From Vibrio chagasii (lineage in GTDB: Bacteria > Pseudomonadota > Gammaproteobacteria > Enterobacterales > Vibrionaceae), in contig NZ_MSCI01000001.1 of NCBI RefSeq assembly GCF_002954585.1, positions 806,001 to 870,000 of the forward strand: a DNA stretch of 64,000 bases, read 5' to 3'. This document shows, one piece after another, positions 28,392-38,652 of the stretch (positions are counted from its first letter, which is position 1; each line of letters opens with the position of its first letter). The translations under genes and the position numbers were made by a program. Below the pieces are notes generated by a model. That model was given only the letters and a program-made list of their open reading frames with translations. It ran no database searches and was not told the origin of the DNA.

Positions 28392-29384
28392 TTATTTATC
28401 AATTAATGTCATCTGCTCATCTAAGTTCAGCACGGTTAGTGCATTACTTACGCTGGTTGCTATAACATCAACCACGCCGGTTCTTAATGCACCTAACAAC
28501 GCGAGCGGTTTACTGTTCTCGGCAGCAATGGCAATCACCTCAGCAATAGGGCGAAACTCTTCTAAACCCAAGCCAATAACACGGTCACTCATCACTGTGT
28601 TTGCTGCTTTACCGTGTACGTCGAAGAAGTCATAGCCAGCGAAGTCACCTACCACACCTTGTAATAGACGCGATTGAACTACCTCGCCGGCGGTAAACCA
28701 ACCTAGGTCAACCATGTAGCTGTTTTCACTCATATCACCGATACCCACTAATGCAACATCCGCCTTTCGAGCGAGATCGAGTGTTTGCTTTACTGTGCTG
28801 TTTTCCATAAAAGCGGTTTTCTGGGCCTTGTTCTCTGCATAAGCTGGCGCATACAAGGTTTCCGATGAACCACCGTATTTTTTGGCTAGCTGCCGACAGA
28901 TGTGGTCGGCATTGAACATACCGCCTCTTGGGTGAATACCGCCAATGCCACACACGAACTTACAATCACGTGGGGTAATTACACCTGTGTGGTGAGCAAC
29001 AGACGATACGTTACGACCTTGACCGACTGTTACGACCATGCCGTTTTTTAATGTACTGGTTAGATAGTTAGACACTAAGCCGGCAACTTGAAGACGTTGC
29101 TGTTCTTCATTCGGTTGATCCAGAGCGACAAGAGCACGCTTAACACCAAAGCGTTCAATTAAACGTTGCTCGATCTTGGCGCTGAATACAGGGTGGTATT
29201 TAACCGTTATCTCAACAATACCTTCATCACGGGCTTGCTTGAGCATACGACCAACCTTTGCACGAGAGATAGAGAACTTTTTCGAGATCTCTTCTTGGGT
29301 GGCACCATCCTGATAATAAGCAACCGCGACTTCAGTCAGGAGATCAGTGTTTTCTTCGGAAACATCTTGAATATTCTTACTCAT
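28392..29384 (-). CDS. SorC-family sugar-responsive transcriptional regulator
   Basis: The 330-residue protein has an N-terminal helix-turn-helix (DGATQEEISKKFSISRAKVGRMLKQARDEGIVEI) and a C-terminal sugar-phosphate-binding domain (VVTVGQGRNVSSVAHHTG ... ALVGIGDM) typical of SorC/DeoR-type regulators such as CggR. It is divergent from the transaldolase-transketolase pair with 457 bp between, where several GAACA/TGTTC repeats occur. I infer control of these pentose-phosphate genes and of itself by a sugar phosphate. The effector cannot be read from the sequence. Confidence 0.9.
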   Translation of the reverse strand: MSKNIQDVSEENTDLLTEVAVAYYQDGATQEEISKKFSISRAKVGRMLKQARDEGIVEITVKYHPVFSAKIEQRLIERFGVKRALVALDQPNEEQQRLQVAGLVSNYLTSTLKNGMVVTVGQGRNVSSVAHHTGVITPRDCKFVCGIGGIHPRGGMFNADHICRQLAKKYGGSSETLYAPAYAENKAQKTAFMENSTVKQTLDLARKADVALVGIGDMSENSYMVDLGWFTAGEVVQSRLLQGVVGDFAGYDFFDVHGKAANTVMSDRVIGLGLEEFRPIAEVIAIAAENSKPLALLGALRTGVVDVIATSVSNALTVLNLDEQMTLIDK

Positions 29385-29426
29385 ATACCACTCAACCTAT
29401 ATTTAACAATAATTTTCCTGCTTGAA

Positions 29427-29438
29427 GAACAAATGTTC
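29427..29438. promoter_or_regulatory. GAACA-AA-TGTTC operator-like palindrome
   Basis: GAACAAATGTTC is a 5+2+5 inverted repeat 42 bp upstream of the SorC-type gene start. Its TGTTC half recurs at the sites described nearby, so it is a candidate autoregulatory operator. Confidence 0.5.
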
Positions 29439-29464
29439 GATGACTAAGCAAGTGATACACAAGT

Positions 29465-29513
29465 TTACACCTTGAACATATGTAACAACAAGGAACATTT
29501 GTTCAAGGTGTTA
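29465..29513. promoter_or_regulatory. Long inverted repeat, candidate SorC operator
   Basis: TTACACCTTGAACATATG (29465-29482) and CATTTGTTCAAGGTGTTA (29496-29513) form an inverted repeat matching at 16 of 18 positions around a 13-base centre. It sits between the regulator and the talB start. It is a good candidate for the main regulator site. Confidence 0.55.
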
Positions 29514-29690
29514 GCCATAGTTTTATTGTTGATTAATTCACCTTGCTCAGCGTATTAAACGTTTGCTTCTATCGCCCATGATTACTAGAGCGAAATATAT
29601 TTGACTAAAGTCACCATACCGCACTATTTGTCGTTGACTTTGGTGCTAGATCAGATAAATATGGCTACATCATTTACTCATCGAGCGATC

Positions 29691-29712
29691 AAATGTTCTG
29701 TGCAAATGTTCG
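29691..29712. promoter_or_regulatory. Direct repeat of CAAATGTTC
   Basis: CAAATGTTC occurs at 29690-29698 and again at 29703-29711, a 13-bp step, about 130 bp before the transaldolase gene. These copies share the half-site of the palindromes further left and may be extra regulator sites near the tal promoter. Confidence 0.4.
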
Positions 29713-29841
29713 TTCGAAGAAAAATTTAAATTAATGTAAGTTTGGCTCACTGGAAACTCCACTGAGAACTTCATTAGTTAGCTTGCAAATGCCCACATCT
29801 CTCTTCTCACGAGATGTAATGCGATAGATAGGATGATCAAA

Positions 29842-30792
29842 ATGAGCAACAAATTAGAGCAACTTCGTAAACTAACGACAGTAGTAGCAGACACTGGTGA
29901 AATCGATGCAATCAAAAAGTACCAGCCAGAAGATGCAACAACTAACCCTTCTCTGATTCTTAAAGCGGCTCAAATCGAAGAGTATGCGCCACTTATCGAT
30001 GCTTCAATCGAATACGCTAAAGCACAAAGCGCTGATAAAGCACAACAAGTACAAGACACTTGTGACATGCTTGCAGTAAACATCGGTAAAGAAATCCTGA
30101 AAACAATTCCAGGCCGTATTTCTACAGAGGTTGATGCTCGTCTTTCTTACGACACTGAAGGCAGCGTAGCTAAAGCTCGTCAGCTAGTAAAAATGTACAA
30201 CGATGCTGGCATCACTAACGATCGCATCCTAATCAAACTGGCCTCTACTTGGGAAGGTATCCGTGCTGCTGAAATCCTAGAGAAAGAAGGCATCAACTGT
30301 AACCTAACGCTTCTATTCTCTTTCGCACAAGCTCGTGCATGTGCTGAAGCTGGCGTATTCCTAATCTCTCCATTCGTTGGTCGTATCATGGACTGGTACA
30401 AAGCGAAAGAAGGTCGCGACTTCGAAGCATCTGAAGATCCAGGCGTAATCTCAGTAACTGACATCTACAACTACTACAAAGAGCACGGCTACAACACTGT
30501 TGTTATGGGCGCAAGCTTCCGTAACATCGGCGAGATCCTAGAACTTGCTGGTTGTGACCGTCTGACTATCGCTCCTGCACTTCTAGCTGAACTAGAAGCT
30601 GCTGAAGGAGACGTTGTAGAGAAGCTAGTTGACTCTAAAGGCTCTAAAGAGCGCCCAGCTCCAATGACTCACGCTGAGTTCCTATGGGAGCACAACCTAG
30701 ACGCAATGGCAGTTGAGAAAGTTGCAGAAGGTATCCGCAACTTCGCAGTTGACCAAGGCAAACTAGAAGACATGATCGCAGCTAAGCTGTAA
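29842..30792 (+). CDS. talB: Transaldolase
   Basis: The 316-residue enzyme starts [20 protein letters not shown], and the ATG at 29842 matches known transaldolases. It transfers a dihydroxyacetone unit between sugar phosphates in the pentose phosphate pathway in the cytoplasm. The Schiff-base Lys lies in the motif [12 protein letters not shown] near residue 132, with [10 protein letters not shown] at the front. A terminator-like hairpin and 78 bp separate it from transketolase. Codon use looks that of a highly expressed gene. An ATG at 29833 is in frame but adds three residues not seen in relatives. Confidence 0.97.
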   Translation: MSNKLEQLRKLTTVVADTGEIDAIKKYQPEDATTNPSLILKAAQIEEYAPLIDASIEYAKAQSADKAQQVQDTCDMLAVNIGKEILKTIPGRISTEVDARLSYDTEGSVAKARQLVKMYNDAGITNDRILIKLASTWEGIRAAEILEKEGINCNLTLLFSFAQARACAEAGVFLISPFVGRIMDWYKAKEGRDFEASEDPGVISVTDIYNYYKEHGYNTVVMGASFRNIGEILELAGCDRLTIAPALLAELEAAEGDVVEKLVDSKGSKERPAPMTHAEFLWEHNLDAMAVEKVAEGIRNFAVDQGKLEDMIAAKL

Positions 30793-30807
30793 TCACACAG
30801 AATTAAA

Positions 30808-30833
30808 AAAGGGGAACGTTTGCGTTCCCCTTT
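30808..30833 (+). terminator. Hairpin between transaldolase and transketolase genes
   Basis: AAAGGGGAACG-TTTG-CGTTCCCCTTT is an 11-bp perfect stem followed by a weak T stretch (TTTCAATTT). It may lower read-through into the transketolase gene or separate the two transcripts. Confidence 0.65.
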
Positions 30834-30870
30834 CAATTTCCAATCCAATATTTAAACACTGGTAGTTATT

Positions 30871-32862
30871 ATGGACCGTAAACATTTAGCTAATGCTATT
30901 CGTGCTCTAAGCATGGACGGCGTACAACAAGCAAACTCTGGCCACCCAGGCGCACCTATGGGTATGGCTGACATCGCTGAAGTTCTTTGGCGTGATCACC
31001 TGAACCACAACCCGTCAAACCCAGAGTGGGCTGACCGCGACCGTTTCGTTCTTTCAAACGGCCACGGCTCTATGCTGATTTACTCTCTGCTTCACCTAGC
31101 AGGCTACGAGCTATCAATCGAAGACCTCAAGAACTTCCGTCAACTGCACTCTAAGACTCCGGGTCACCCAGAGTACGGTTACGCACCGGGTATCGAAACA
31201 ACAACTGGCCCACTAGGCCAAGGTATCACTAACGCTGTTGGTATGGCGCTTGCTGAGAAAACTCTTGCAGCACAATTCAACAAAGAAGGCCACGACATCG
31301 TTGACCACTTCACTTATGCATTCATGGGTGACGGCTGTCTGATGGAAGGTATCTCTCACGAAGCATGTTCTCTAGCAGGTACGCTAGGTCTTGGTAAGCT
31401 TATCGCTTTCTGGGATGACAACGGCATCTCTATCGATGGTGAAGTTGAAGGTTGGTTCTCTGACGATACGCCTAAGCGTTTTGAAGCGTACGGCTGGCAC
31501 GTAATCCCAGCAGTAGATGGCCACAACGCTGAAGCAATCAACGCAGCAATTGAAGCAGCTAAAGTAGACCCACGCCCTACTCTAATCTGTACTAAAACTA
31601 TCATCGGTTTTGGTTCTCCAAACAAATCTGGTTCACACGACTGTCACGGTGCACCACTAGGCGCTGAAGAAATTGCAGCTACACGCAAAGAACTTGGTTG
31701 GGAGCACGGTCCTTTTGAAATTCCGTCGGAAGTTTACGCAGAATGGGATGCGAAAGAAGCAGGCGCAGCTAAGGAAGCAGCGTGGAACGAGAAACTTGCA
31801 GCTTATGAAGCAGCACACCCTGAGCTGGCAGCTGAATTCAAACGCCGCGTAAACGGTGAACTTCCTGCACAGTGGGAAGAGAAAGCGAACCAAATCATTG
31901 CTGACCTTCAAGCTAACCCAGCAAACATTGCATCACGTAAAGCGTCTCAAAACGCACTAGAAGCGTTCGGTGCTATGCTACCTGAATTCCTAGGCGGCTC
32001 TGCTGACCTTGCACCTTCTAACCTAACTATGTGGTCTGGTTCTAAATCTGTTTCTGCTGAAGATCCAGCGGGTAACTACATCCACTACGGTGTACGTGAA
32101 TTCGGTATGACGGCTATCATGAACGGTATCGCTCTGCACGGTGGTTTCGTACCATACGGCGCAACGTTCCTAATGTTCATGGAATACGCTCGTAACGCAA
32201 TGCGTATGGCTGCTCTGATGAAAGTTCAGAACATTCAAGTTTACACGCACGATTCTATCGGTCTTGGCGAAGATGGCCCAACTCACCAACCAGTTGAGCA
32301 AATGGCTTCTCTACGTCTAACTCCAAACATGAGCACATGGCGTCCATGTGACCAAGTTGAGTCTGCAGTCGCTTGGAAACTGGCTATCGAACGTAAAGAC
32401 GGCCCAACGTCTCTAATCTTCTCTCGTCAAAACCTTGCACAGCAAGAGCGTAGCGAAGAGCAAGTAGCTAACATCGCGAAGGGTGGTTACATCCTGAAAG
32501 ATTGTGAAGGTAAGCCAGAGCTAATCCTTATCGCTACCGGTTCTGAAGTTGAGCTAGCGGTTAACGCTGCAGCTGAATTGACAGCTGAAGGTAAGAAGGT
32601 ACGCGTAGTATCAATGCCTGCAACTGACGCATTCGACAAGCAAGACGCTGAGTACCGTGAATCTGTACTTCCATCTGACGTAACAGCTCGTATCGCTGTA
32701 GAGGCTGGCATCGCTGACTTCTGGTACAAGTACGTTGGTTTCGGTGGCAAGATCATCGGTATGACAACGTTCGGCGAATCTGCACCAGCAGGTGAGCTAT
32801 TCAAGATGTTCGGTTTCACTACTGAAAACGTAGTAAAGACAGCGAAAGAGCTTCTAGCTTAA
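30871..32862 (+). CDS. tkt: Transketolase
   Basis: This 663-residue enzyme is full length. It has the thiamine diphosphate motif GDGCLMEG near residue 155, HCHG and [11 protein letters not shown] regions, and a C-terminal domain typical of transketolases. It moves two-carbon ketol units between sugar phosphates and acts with transaldolase. With the SorC gene it forms a pentose-phosphate locus. Vibrios often carry a second transketolase elsewhere, so this could be the specialised copy. Codon use suggests high expression. A strong terminator follows. Confidence 0.97.
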   Translation: MDRKHLANAIRALSMDGVQQANSGHPGAPMGMADIAEVLWRDHLNHNPSNPEWADRDRFVLSNGHGSMLIYSLLHLAGYELSIEDLKNFRQLHSKTPGHPEYGYAPGIETTTGPLGQGITNAVGMALAEKTLAAQFNKEGHDIVDHFTYAFMGDGCLMEGISHEACSLAGTLGLGKLIAFWDDNGISIDGEVEGWFSDDTPKRFEAYGWHVIPAVDGHNAEAINAAIEAAKVDPRPTLICTKTIIGFGSPNKSGSHDCHGAPLGAEEIAATRKELGWEHGPFEIPSEVYAEWDAKEAGAAKEAAWNEKLAAYEAAHPELAAEFKRRVNGELPAQWEEKANQIIADLQANPANIASRKASQNALEAFGAMLPEFLGGSADLAPSNLTMWSGSKSVSAEDPAGNYIHYGVREFGMTAIMNGIALHGGFVPYGATFLMFMEYARNAMRMAALMKVQNIQVYTHDSIGLGEDGPTHQPVEQMASLRLTPNMSTWRPCDQVESAVAWKLAIERKDGPTSLIFSRQNLAQQERSEEQVANIAKGGYILKDCEGKPELILIATGSEVELAVNAAAELTAEGKKVRVVSMPATDAFDKQDAEYRESVLPSDVTARIAVEAGIADFWYKYVGFGGKIIGMTTFGESAPAGELFKMFGFTTENVVKTAKELLA

Positions 32863-32905
32863 TCTTGATTCAGTTGTCTCACCTTGAAATAGGTTGATGC
32901 ATACC

Positions 32906-32938
32906 AAAAGCCCTACATTTTCATGTAGGGCTTTTTTT
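32906..32938 (+). terminator. Strong terminator after transketolase
   Basis: AAAAGCCCTACA and TGTAGGGCTTTT form a 12-bp stem with a 6-base loop and a T7 tract. It lies 43 bp after the stop codon. Confidence 0.95.
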
Positions 32939-32956
32939 GTATCTCACCTTTCACCG

Positions 32957-33610
32957 TTAAAACGTAAACCTTGCCCCCAGACGAAGTGTATTCTGGTTTA
33001 GGTTTTTACTATACGTGTGCTCATACGCAGCATCGACCGCAAGCCAAGAAAGAACGTCAACCGAGCTCACAACCCCGAAGTTGTTTAAACCATGTTTATG
33101 CGTGTCAGAATAGCTATAAAATGGTTGCAACGACCAACGCTCGTTAATAGAAACAATCGCCCCAGCCTCTCCGATAAAGCCCTCATCGTAGTTTTTGGTG
33201 GTCTCTCTATCACACGGTCCAAGAATGGTGTCATTTCGGCACGAAGAGCGTCTCTGCGGCCTAACCCAATTCACCCCGCCAGAAGCGTAAAGCTCAACCT
33301 GAGAAGTAATAGGATGATACCAGCCCAACTGAACAGACAAATCAGACAGTGTCGTCGAAGAGCGTGTGGTCACAGAAGAGTCGAAACCGACGAAGAAAGT
33401 ATCGTTTAAGGCATAGTTACCGCCGACGTAACCACCGTAAAGCTGCTTACTCCCTGAGTTATTGTAGGCACCGTCAAAGTAATCTTGAAAGCCATCGTCA
33501 CTCACCCTCGTATTTTGATACCCCGTGTAGAGGTAATTCGATCCTTTTGAGGCTATACACGGAGCACTAATAAAACTTAAGCAAATGGTGGTAACGATAA
33601 GGGGGCGCAT
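32957..33610 (-). CDS. Outer-membrane beta-barrel protein (porin-like)
   Basis: From ATG 33610 the protein is 217 residues. A signal peptide (cut after residues PCIAS) is followed by about eight predicted amphipathic strands with Tyr/Gly/Asn turns and a C-terminal Phe (RLGARFTF), as expected of an outer-membrane barrel. Two Cys about ten residues apart (SCRNDTILGPC) could form a loop disulfide. I do not recognise the exact family. A TTG start at 33661 is open but would put 17 residues in front of the signal peptide. It is convergent with tkt across the shared terminator. Confidence 0.75.
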   Translation of the reverse strand: MRPLIVTTICLSFISAPCIASKGSNYLYTGYQNTRVSDDGFQDYFDGAYNNSGSKQLYGGYVGGNYALNDTFFVGFDSSVTTRSSTTLSDLSVQLGWYHPITSQVELYASGGVNWVRPQRRSSCRNDTILGPCDRETTKNYDEGFIGEAGAIVSINERWSLQPFYSYSDTHKHGLNNFGVVSSVDVLSWLAVDAAYEHTYSKNLNQNTLRLGARFTF

Positions 33611-33833
33611 GCTGATGCTCTGTCTTTTGATTGGAATATATGAAGTGTAACTTAACCTCAATTGAACGATGTTTTATTTTTGTTTCAATTTTTTACAAAT
33701 AGAAGTCCCCACTTCCTTTTTGTGCAAACCAACACCACCTGTGTATACGCTTAGCCTCTTACATTTACTTAAAGAACTAAAAAGTGCCGCAATATAGGAT
33801 TGTATAGAGTAATTAATCAACAATGGTAACGAG

Positions 33834-34421
33834 ATGCTTAGAAGACTATTCACTTCATTTACAATAATGCTTGCCTGTAACAGTGCCAATGCAGCTTTTT
33901 TCGAAAAAGAACTTTATACACCTTTAGCTGAAGCTTATTCTTCTGATAAATCGATAGACAAATTCTTCTCATTGACCTGTAACCCGTGTTGGAACATGTC
34001 GACATTATTCGAAAAGAATAGTCGACTAAAAGAGCTAGAAATCAACCGTATTCATGCAGTTTTTGATGATCTGACTGAAACTTCGGCAAGGCTCTACTAT
34101 ACAGCTAAAGTGCAAGTCGACCCGGTTCCGCATGCTTTGCTTTACGAACTATTTGCGATCGTCCAATCAACTGGTGAATTGAAACTTTCGGATGCTGATT
34201 TATTATTTTCTGATTTTAAATTGCTCAATACACAGCAGTTGTCAGAAGATCAGCTCGTTGAAGTCGAATCAATGATCCACGACTCTATAAATCTAACAGA
34301 GACCGCCCGAATCTCGGCAATTCCTGCATTCGTCGTCAATGGCAAATTCAGCGTAAATTTATCGAACCATCGTTCTATTGATCAGTTTATCGATACACTT
34401 AACCGTCTAAAAGACGCATAA
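33834..34421 (+). CDS. DsbA-like thioredoxin-fold periplasmic protein
   Basis: The 195-residue protein has a signal peptide (cut near residues NSANA) and a thioredoxin-fold core. The active motif is CNPC at 49-52 in the setting FFSLTCNPCWNM, and the cis-Pro strand is SAIPAFVVNGKF near residue 165. These are the hallmarks of DsbA-type thiol oxidases, which introduce disulfides into exported proteins. The CxxC dipeptide is Asn-Pro rather than the Pro-His of classical DsbA, so the redox potential may differ. It converges with the histidine kinase gene. A dedicated partner, such as a pilus or surface protein, is possible but unproven. Confidence 0.82.
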   Translation: MLRRLFTSFTIMLACNSANAAFFEKELYTPLAEAYSSDKSIDKFFSLTCNPCWNMSTLFEKNSRLKELEINRIHAVFDDLTETSARLYYTAKVQVDPVPHALLYELFAIVQSTGELKLSDADLLFSDFKLLNTQQLSEDQLVEVESMIHDSINLTETARISAIPAFVVNGKFSVNLSNHRSIDQFIDTLNRLKDA

Positions 34422-34469
34422 CGTATAGGGTTCTTAGGGGGAAGTACACTTCCTCCTAGTGCAGCAAGA

Positions 34470-35666
34470 CTACCCTCTACGAATCACTAGTGTGACTTTT
34501 CCTCCAACGTTATTGTTTGAAAGTAAAACAATCCCATCTAAAACCTTCGTCAACTCAGATATGAGTATTAATCCAATACCATATCCTTGCTGTGATTTAA
34601 TTTCCCCTAGCGTCCCCGCATTGAACGCGCTGACGATTTTCTCTTCTATGCCACAACCATCATCGCAAAAACGTAGTACGTCATGTTTGGGATAACGAGC
34701 TAAAGAGACCGTGATTTCTGATTTTGCATGCTTCAACGCATTCGAGATAATGTTGAGAAATACAATCCTTACGATAGCGCTATCTGTTTGTACCAACGTG
34801 TCACATCCATATATTGTCAACGTTTGATGTGAACCAAGAACATTGTTGAACGATGATAGAATAGTTTGCAGGTTAACTTGTCTTTTTACCGCTTGGATAT
34901 CTCCGTTCATCAATTTAAACAAATACAAACTGCTCTCACATAAGGTGTTCAAACTATCAACTTGAGTTGCCAATTTCTTTGTCAGATACTGATTATCACC
35001 TTGTTCATAAAGGAGCATATCACTAGTCAGTTGAATTGAAGCTAGCGGGGTACGAATGTCGTGTGGCAAAGATGCATAAATAACTTTTTGTTTGTTTATC
35101 AAGCTACTCAGCGATTCTGCCATGATATGCTGGTTATCGATTAAGTTACGAATAGGTTCAGGACCTGTTCTACAAGCGCGACTCGCAAAGTTTCCTTTCA
35201 TATACTCGGTTGATAATCGCTGCATTTCTTTCAAGCCATTCGACCAGGTCCTCAGTGATATCAAGAGAACTAATAATGTGCATGTAACCTGTAACAGACC
35301 ATCAAGTAAACCTAACCACCTAAGTCGCTTAACATGTGCGTCATCTTGATATGCTTTACTGTTAAATGCACCGAGAATAAAACGGTCAGTATCGTAACGT
35401 TTCACAATTGTATGAATGTCACCTTTCGATTGGATTTTGTCAGTATCAGAAGCGACATCACACTGAAATCGCCAAACATTATCTGCACCTATTTGCCGGC
35501 TCTGATCATGTTCAATAAAACCTTCAATAACCATTTCAACGCGTTTAAGGTTGAGCTCCCGTTCTGCATCTTTTTTCAAAGGCAGAATAAGGCTAAAAGA
35601 CAATACCGAACTAATTAAATAGCCTATAACAACAGATGCAACGATCTGAGACAAAAAAGCATTCAT
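34470..35666 (-). CDS. Sensor histidine kinase (two-component system)
   Basis: The 398-residue membrane protein has helices at about 10-30 and 118-138 bounding a periplasmic sensor of about 85 residues. The phosphoacceptor His lies in the H-box SLPHDIRTPLAS (His202). N, G1 and G2 boxes (NIISNALKHAK, DDGCGI, GYGIGL) complete a HATPase_c domain. It overlaps the response regulator by 4 bp, so the pair is co-translated. The signal cannot be inferred. Confidence 0.92.
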   Translation of the reverse strand: MNAFLSQIVASVVIGYLISSVLSFSLILPLKKDAERELNLKRVEMVIEGFIEHDQSRQIGADNVWRFQCDVASDTDKIQSKGDIHTIVKRYDTDRFILGAFNSKAYQDDAHVKRLRWLGLLDGLLQVTCTLLVLLISLRTWSNGLKEMQRLSTEYMKGNFASRACRTGPEPIRNLIDNQHIMAESLSSLINKQKVIYASLPHDIRTPLASIQLTSDMLLYEQGDNQYLTKKLATQVDSLNTLCESSLYLFKLMNGDIQAVKRQVNLQTILSSFNNVLGSHQTLTIYGCDTLVQTDSAIVRIVFLNIISNALKHAKSEITVSLARYPKHDVLRFCDDGCGIEEKIVSAFNAGTLGEIKSQQGYGIGLILISELTKVLDGIVLLSNNNVGGKVTLVIRRG

Positions 35667-36352
35667 AACTTGCTCACTGGATGCGCTAAATAAAACCCTT
35701 TAGCTCTTCGATTTTTAATTAACTGGATCTCGGGTAAGTAACGAAGTAACTTTTTACGTAATGAAGAAATACGCATATAAATGGAGCGGTCTTCGACATG
35801 GTAACTAAACCCATGAATCTTCTCAAAAATATCACTAACCATCATAGGCATATTGGCATCGATTAAAACCTCGACTAGTTCGTACTCTGAAGGGATCAAG
35901 CTAACAACAATGTCGTTATAAATAAGAGCTGAATCTTGCTCGCGCAAGTAGAAGTTGTTTGAATCACAAGAGATAGTTACTTTTTTGTCAACCGCACTTA
36001 GTTGACGCTTGATACGCTCTACCAACACATTACTGCGAATAGGCTTCGAAACGTAATCGTGCGCCCCTAAAACGAGAGAATTCGTTTCACATAATTCACT
36101 ATCATTGGCTGTCATCATGATAATCGCAGACGGTATATTTTTTCGTTTTACTTCGCTTAGGATTTCCAAACCAGATTGCCCGGGGAGTTGTATATCTAAC
36201 AAAATTAACCTAGGCTTTTTCGATTCAATGTGCTCTACCGCTCCTTCTCCCGTCGCTAAAGAATCAACGTTAAACCCCTCAACAATTGACAGTAAGTAAC
36301 TGAGCATTTCTCTCAACTCGTTATCGTCTTCAATAATTAATATGTCTAACAT
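35663..36352 (-). CDS. OmpR-family response regulator
   Basis: This 229-residue protein has a receiver domain with acidic residues in IIEDDNE, the phosphoacceptor Asp53 in LILLDIQLPG and Lys103 in YVSKPI, plus a C-terminal winged-helix DNA-binding domain (about 135-225). It is the first gene of the two-gene operon with the kinase. It is divergent from the PAS-MCP gene across 195 bp, which makes that gene a possible target. No operator could be picked with confidence. Confidence 0.92.
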   Translation of the reverse strand: MLDILIIEDDNELREMLSYLLSIVEGFNVDSLATGEGAVEHIESKKPRLILLDIQLPGQSGLEILSEVKRKNIPSAIIMMTANDSELCETNSLVLGAHDYVSKPIRSNVLVERIKRQLSAVDKKVTISCDSNNFYLREQDSALIYNDIVVSLIPSEYELVEVLIDANMPMMVSDIFEKIHGFSYHVEDRSIYMRISSLRKKLLRYLPEIQLIKNRRAKGFYLAHPVSKL

Positions 36353-36547
36353 TTGACAGCCTCTTTTTATGCTTACTAAACAGCTAAAAGTATACCTTAA
36401 ACTAGCTTAGGCTTCTTTAAGTCAATGTAAGGCAATCTCTGAGTTATACAGCGTCGTTACTTGATGGCTCTTTAACTCGATTACTATCGATACGAGTACA
36501 AGCGATGTAATTTAACGTGAATAATAATTTGACGGGGGTCATATCAA

Positions 36548-38080
36548 TTGAGCAAAGAAATAACTTTTCCTGCTAGTTTTAACTTACTATCAACAACGGA
36601 TTTACATAGCTATATTACTTATGCCAGTGACAATTTCTGTACCGTTGCGGGTTTTAGTTATGAAGAACTAAAAGGGCAACCACATAACTTGGTTCGTCAT
36701 AAGGATATGCCAAAAGCTGCATTTAAGGATATGTGGTCACATTTGCAATCCGGAAAATCTTGGATGGGGCTCGTAAAGAATAGAACTAAAAACGGCGATT
36801 ACTATTGGGTGGATGCATATGCAACCCCAATAAAATTGAATGGAAAAACTGTAGAGTACCAATCTGTTCGTCTAATTGCAGATCAGGAGAATGTTTGCAG
36901 AGCTAACAACATCTACAAACGCCTAAATAATGGAGAAAAGATAAAAAGATTATCACTACCAAAACTAAAGCTTTGGCAAAAAATAACGCTATCAAATGCT
37001 CCAATATTCTTGGCGCTGGCCTACGCAACACCGGTGAATTATAGTTTAGCTTTTGGACTGTTTACGCTATCTATGACATCGACTTTTACCTTAACAAGGC
37101 GACTCGATAAGTTAACAAAAAACGCGCAGAAGATTTATGACAACCCTCTAGCACAGCTAATATATACCGGTTGTCTAGATGACGTTAGCCAAATTGAACT
37201 TGCACTGAAAATGCGTAAATCAGAGTTAAACGCCGTAGTAGGAAGAATCCAAGCCTCCAATACAGATACACTCAATACTGCGAAAGATAATATGACTGCT
37301 GCAAATATTACATTGACTAATATTAGTGAGCAAAACGATCAATTATCACAAACCGCAACCGCGATCACTGAAATGGGCAGTGCGATTTCAGAAATTGCTG
37401 AGAACGCGTCTAGCACATCGAGGAACGCGGAAACCTCTATAGAGTCAGTAGACAAGTGTAAAAAAGCAGTCAACGAAACAGCACAACACATATCACGCGT
37501 CTCTGATGAGTTGACTCAAACATCGAGTTCTATAATCAAGCTAGTCGAAAAGCTCGACAGCATAGACGAAGTCGTGGACTTGATATGTAAAGTTTCAGAA
37601 CAAACAAAACTGTTAGCTCTAAATGCTGCAATTGAAGCTGCTCGCGCAGGAGAACATGGTAAAGGGTTTGCGGTGGTAGCAGACGAAGTGAGAACTCTTT
37701 CACAGCAAAGCCAAAATGCAACCTTAAAAATCACCACTCTGACATCTGAAATTCAAAGTCAAACCCGTAAAGCCGCCATGTTAATAGATGACGCTATTGA
37801 TGCATCCAGCTCATGTATCGAGGCTTCTGATGAGACGGAGAGAGAGCTTAATGATGCATTACTAAACGTGAACAACATATCTGACAGAAGCATTCAAATT
37901 GCAACCGCTATTGAAGAGATGACGTCTGTTAGTCACGAAATGAACCAGTCGATACAACAGATATATGACAAATCAGTAGAAAATCAGCGTGCTGCCGAAT
38001 CTAGTACCAAGTCAAGTGACCAACTGACTCAATATCTAGAAGATCAACAAAACTTAGTGGCCCAGTTTAGGCAAGTTTAA
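36548..38080 (+). CDS. PAS-domain methyl-accepting chemotaxis protein (Aer-like)
   Basis: The 510-residue protein starts with TTG at 36548, preceded by GGGGGT; the first in-frame Met lies well inside the PAS domain, so the TTG start is needed. The PAS domain (about 10-120; [47 protein letters not shown]) resembles the E. coli Aer redox sensor. Two membrane segments (about 150-190) precede an MCP signalling domain with [31 protein letters not shown]. It should signal to CheA/CheW at the inner membrane. A second receptor of the same design lies at 57768-59330. Confidence 0.92.
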   Translation: MSKEITFPASFNLLSTTDLHSYITYASDNFCTVAGFSYEELKGQPHNLVRHKDMPKAAFKDMWSHLQSGKSWMGLVKNRTKNGDYYWVDAYATPIKLNGKTVEYQSVRLIADQENVCRANNIYKRLNNGEKIKRLSLPKLKLWQKITLSNAPIFLALAYATPVNYSLAFGLFTLSMTSTFTLTRRLDKLTKNAQKIYDNPLAQLIYTGCLDDVSQIELALKMRKSELNAVVGRIQASNTDTLNTAKDNMTAANITLTNISEQNDQLSQTATAITEMGSAISEIAENASSTSRNAETSIESVDKCKKAVNETAQHISRVSDELTQTSSSIIKLVEKLDSIDEVVDLICKVSEQTKLLALNAAIEAARAGEHGKGFAVVADEVRTLSQQSQNATLKITTLTSEIQSQTRKAAMLIDDAIDASSSCIEASDETERELNDALLNVNNISDRSIQIATAIEEMTSVSHEMNQSIQQIYDKSVENQRAAESSTKSSDQLTQYLEDQQNLVAQFRQV

Positions 38081-38652
38081 TATAGCTAACAAAGCTAAAT
38101 ACAAGTTTTTTAACCCTAACATTTAACCATAATAATCACCATGCCAGTAGGTAGCGAACTCTGACTCATTGGCATGGTGGCCTTATCCTAATAAATAATA
38201 CCTCCCCTTCCCCAAAAGTTTGGCAGACTTAGGCTAGACAATACCCCGGTCGGCATGAAATACGTTGAACAACACTGAACCTAATCCAAGCATGTACATA
38301 AGTAAGCATCGCTAAGGGTTTTAAATGAGTACCTTAATCCTCAAAATTATAAAGATGAATAAGAACTTTGGACGAAGGCTTGGTGTCTAGGAAATCATCA
38401 GCTAGTTGATTTGACGACTTTTCAATCGGGAACAGGTATCTAATACTTGAAGCGGGGGCACGTCTTTACAGCAAAACTAAAAGGTAGATTGAATAATTTT
38501 GACAATCCCTTCTACCTCATGGCACAAACTAATAACTGCCAAACTTAGCCGTCTGACAGTCAAAAGAATAAGCAATATATCTTTCATAGACTAGTGCTAT
38601 CTGAGGCAGATAACCTATTTCTGATGACTAAGAATTATGGCAGCTTTGATAC
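38081..38652. other. Gene-free region with a long inverted repeat
   Basis: About 570 bp between the PAS-MCP and the SBP-GGDEF gene, which converge. I see no credible frame. CACCATGCCA and TGGCATGGTG (38137-38146 and 38170-38179) make a 10-bp inverted repeat with a 23-base loop but no T tract, so it may be a weak terminator or the scar of a lost element. The rest is unexplained. Confidence 0.5.
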
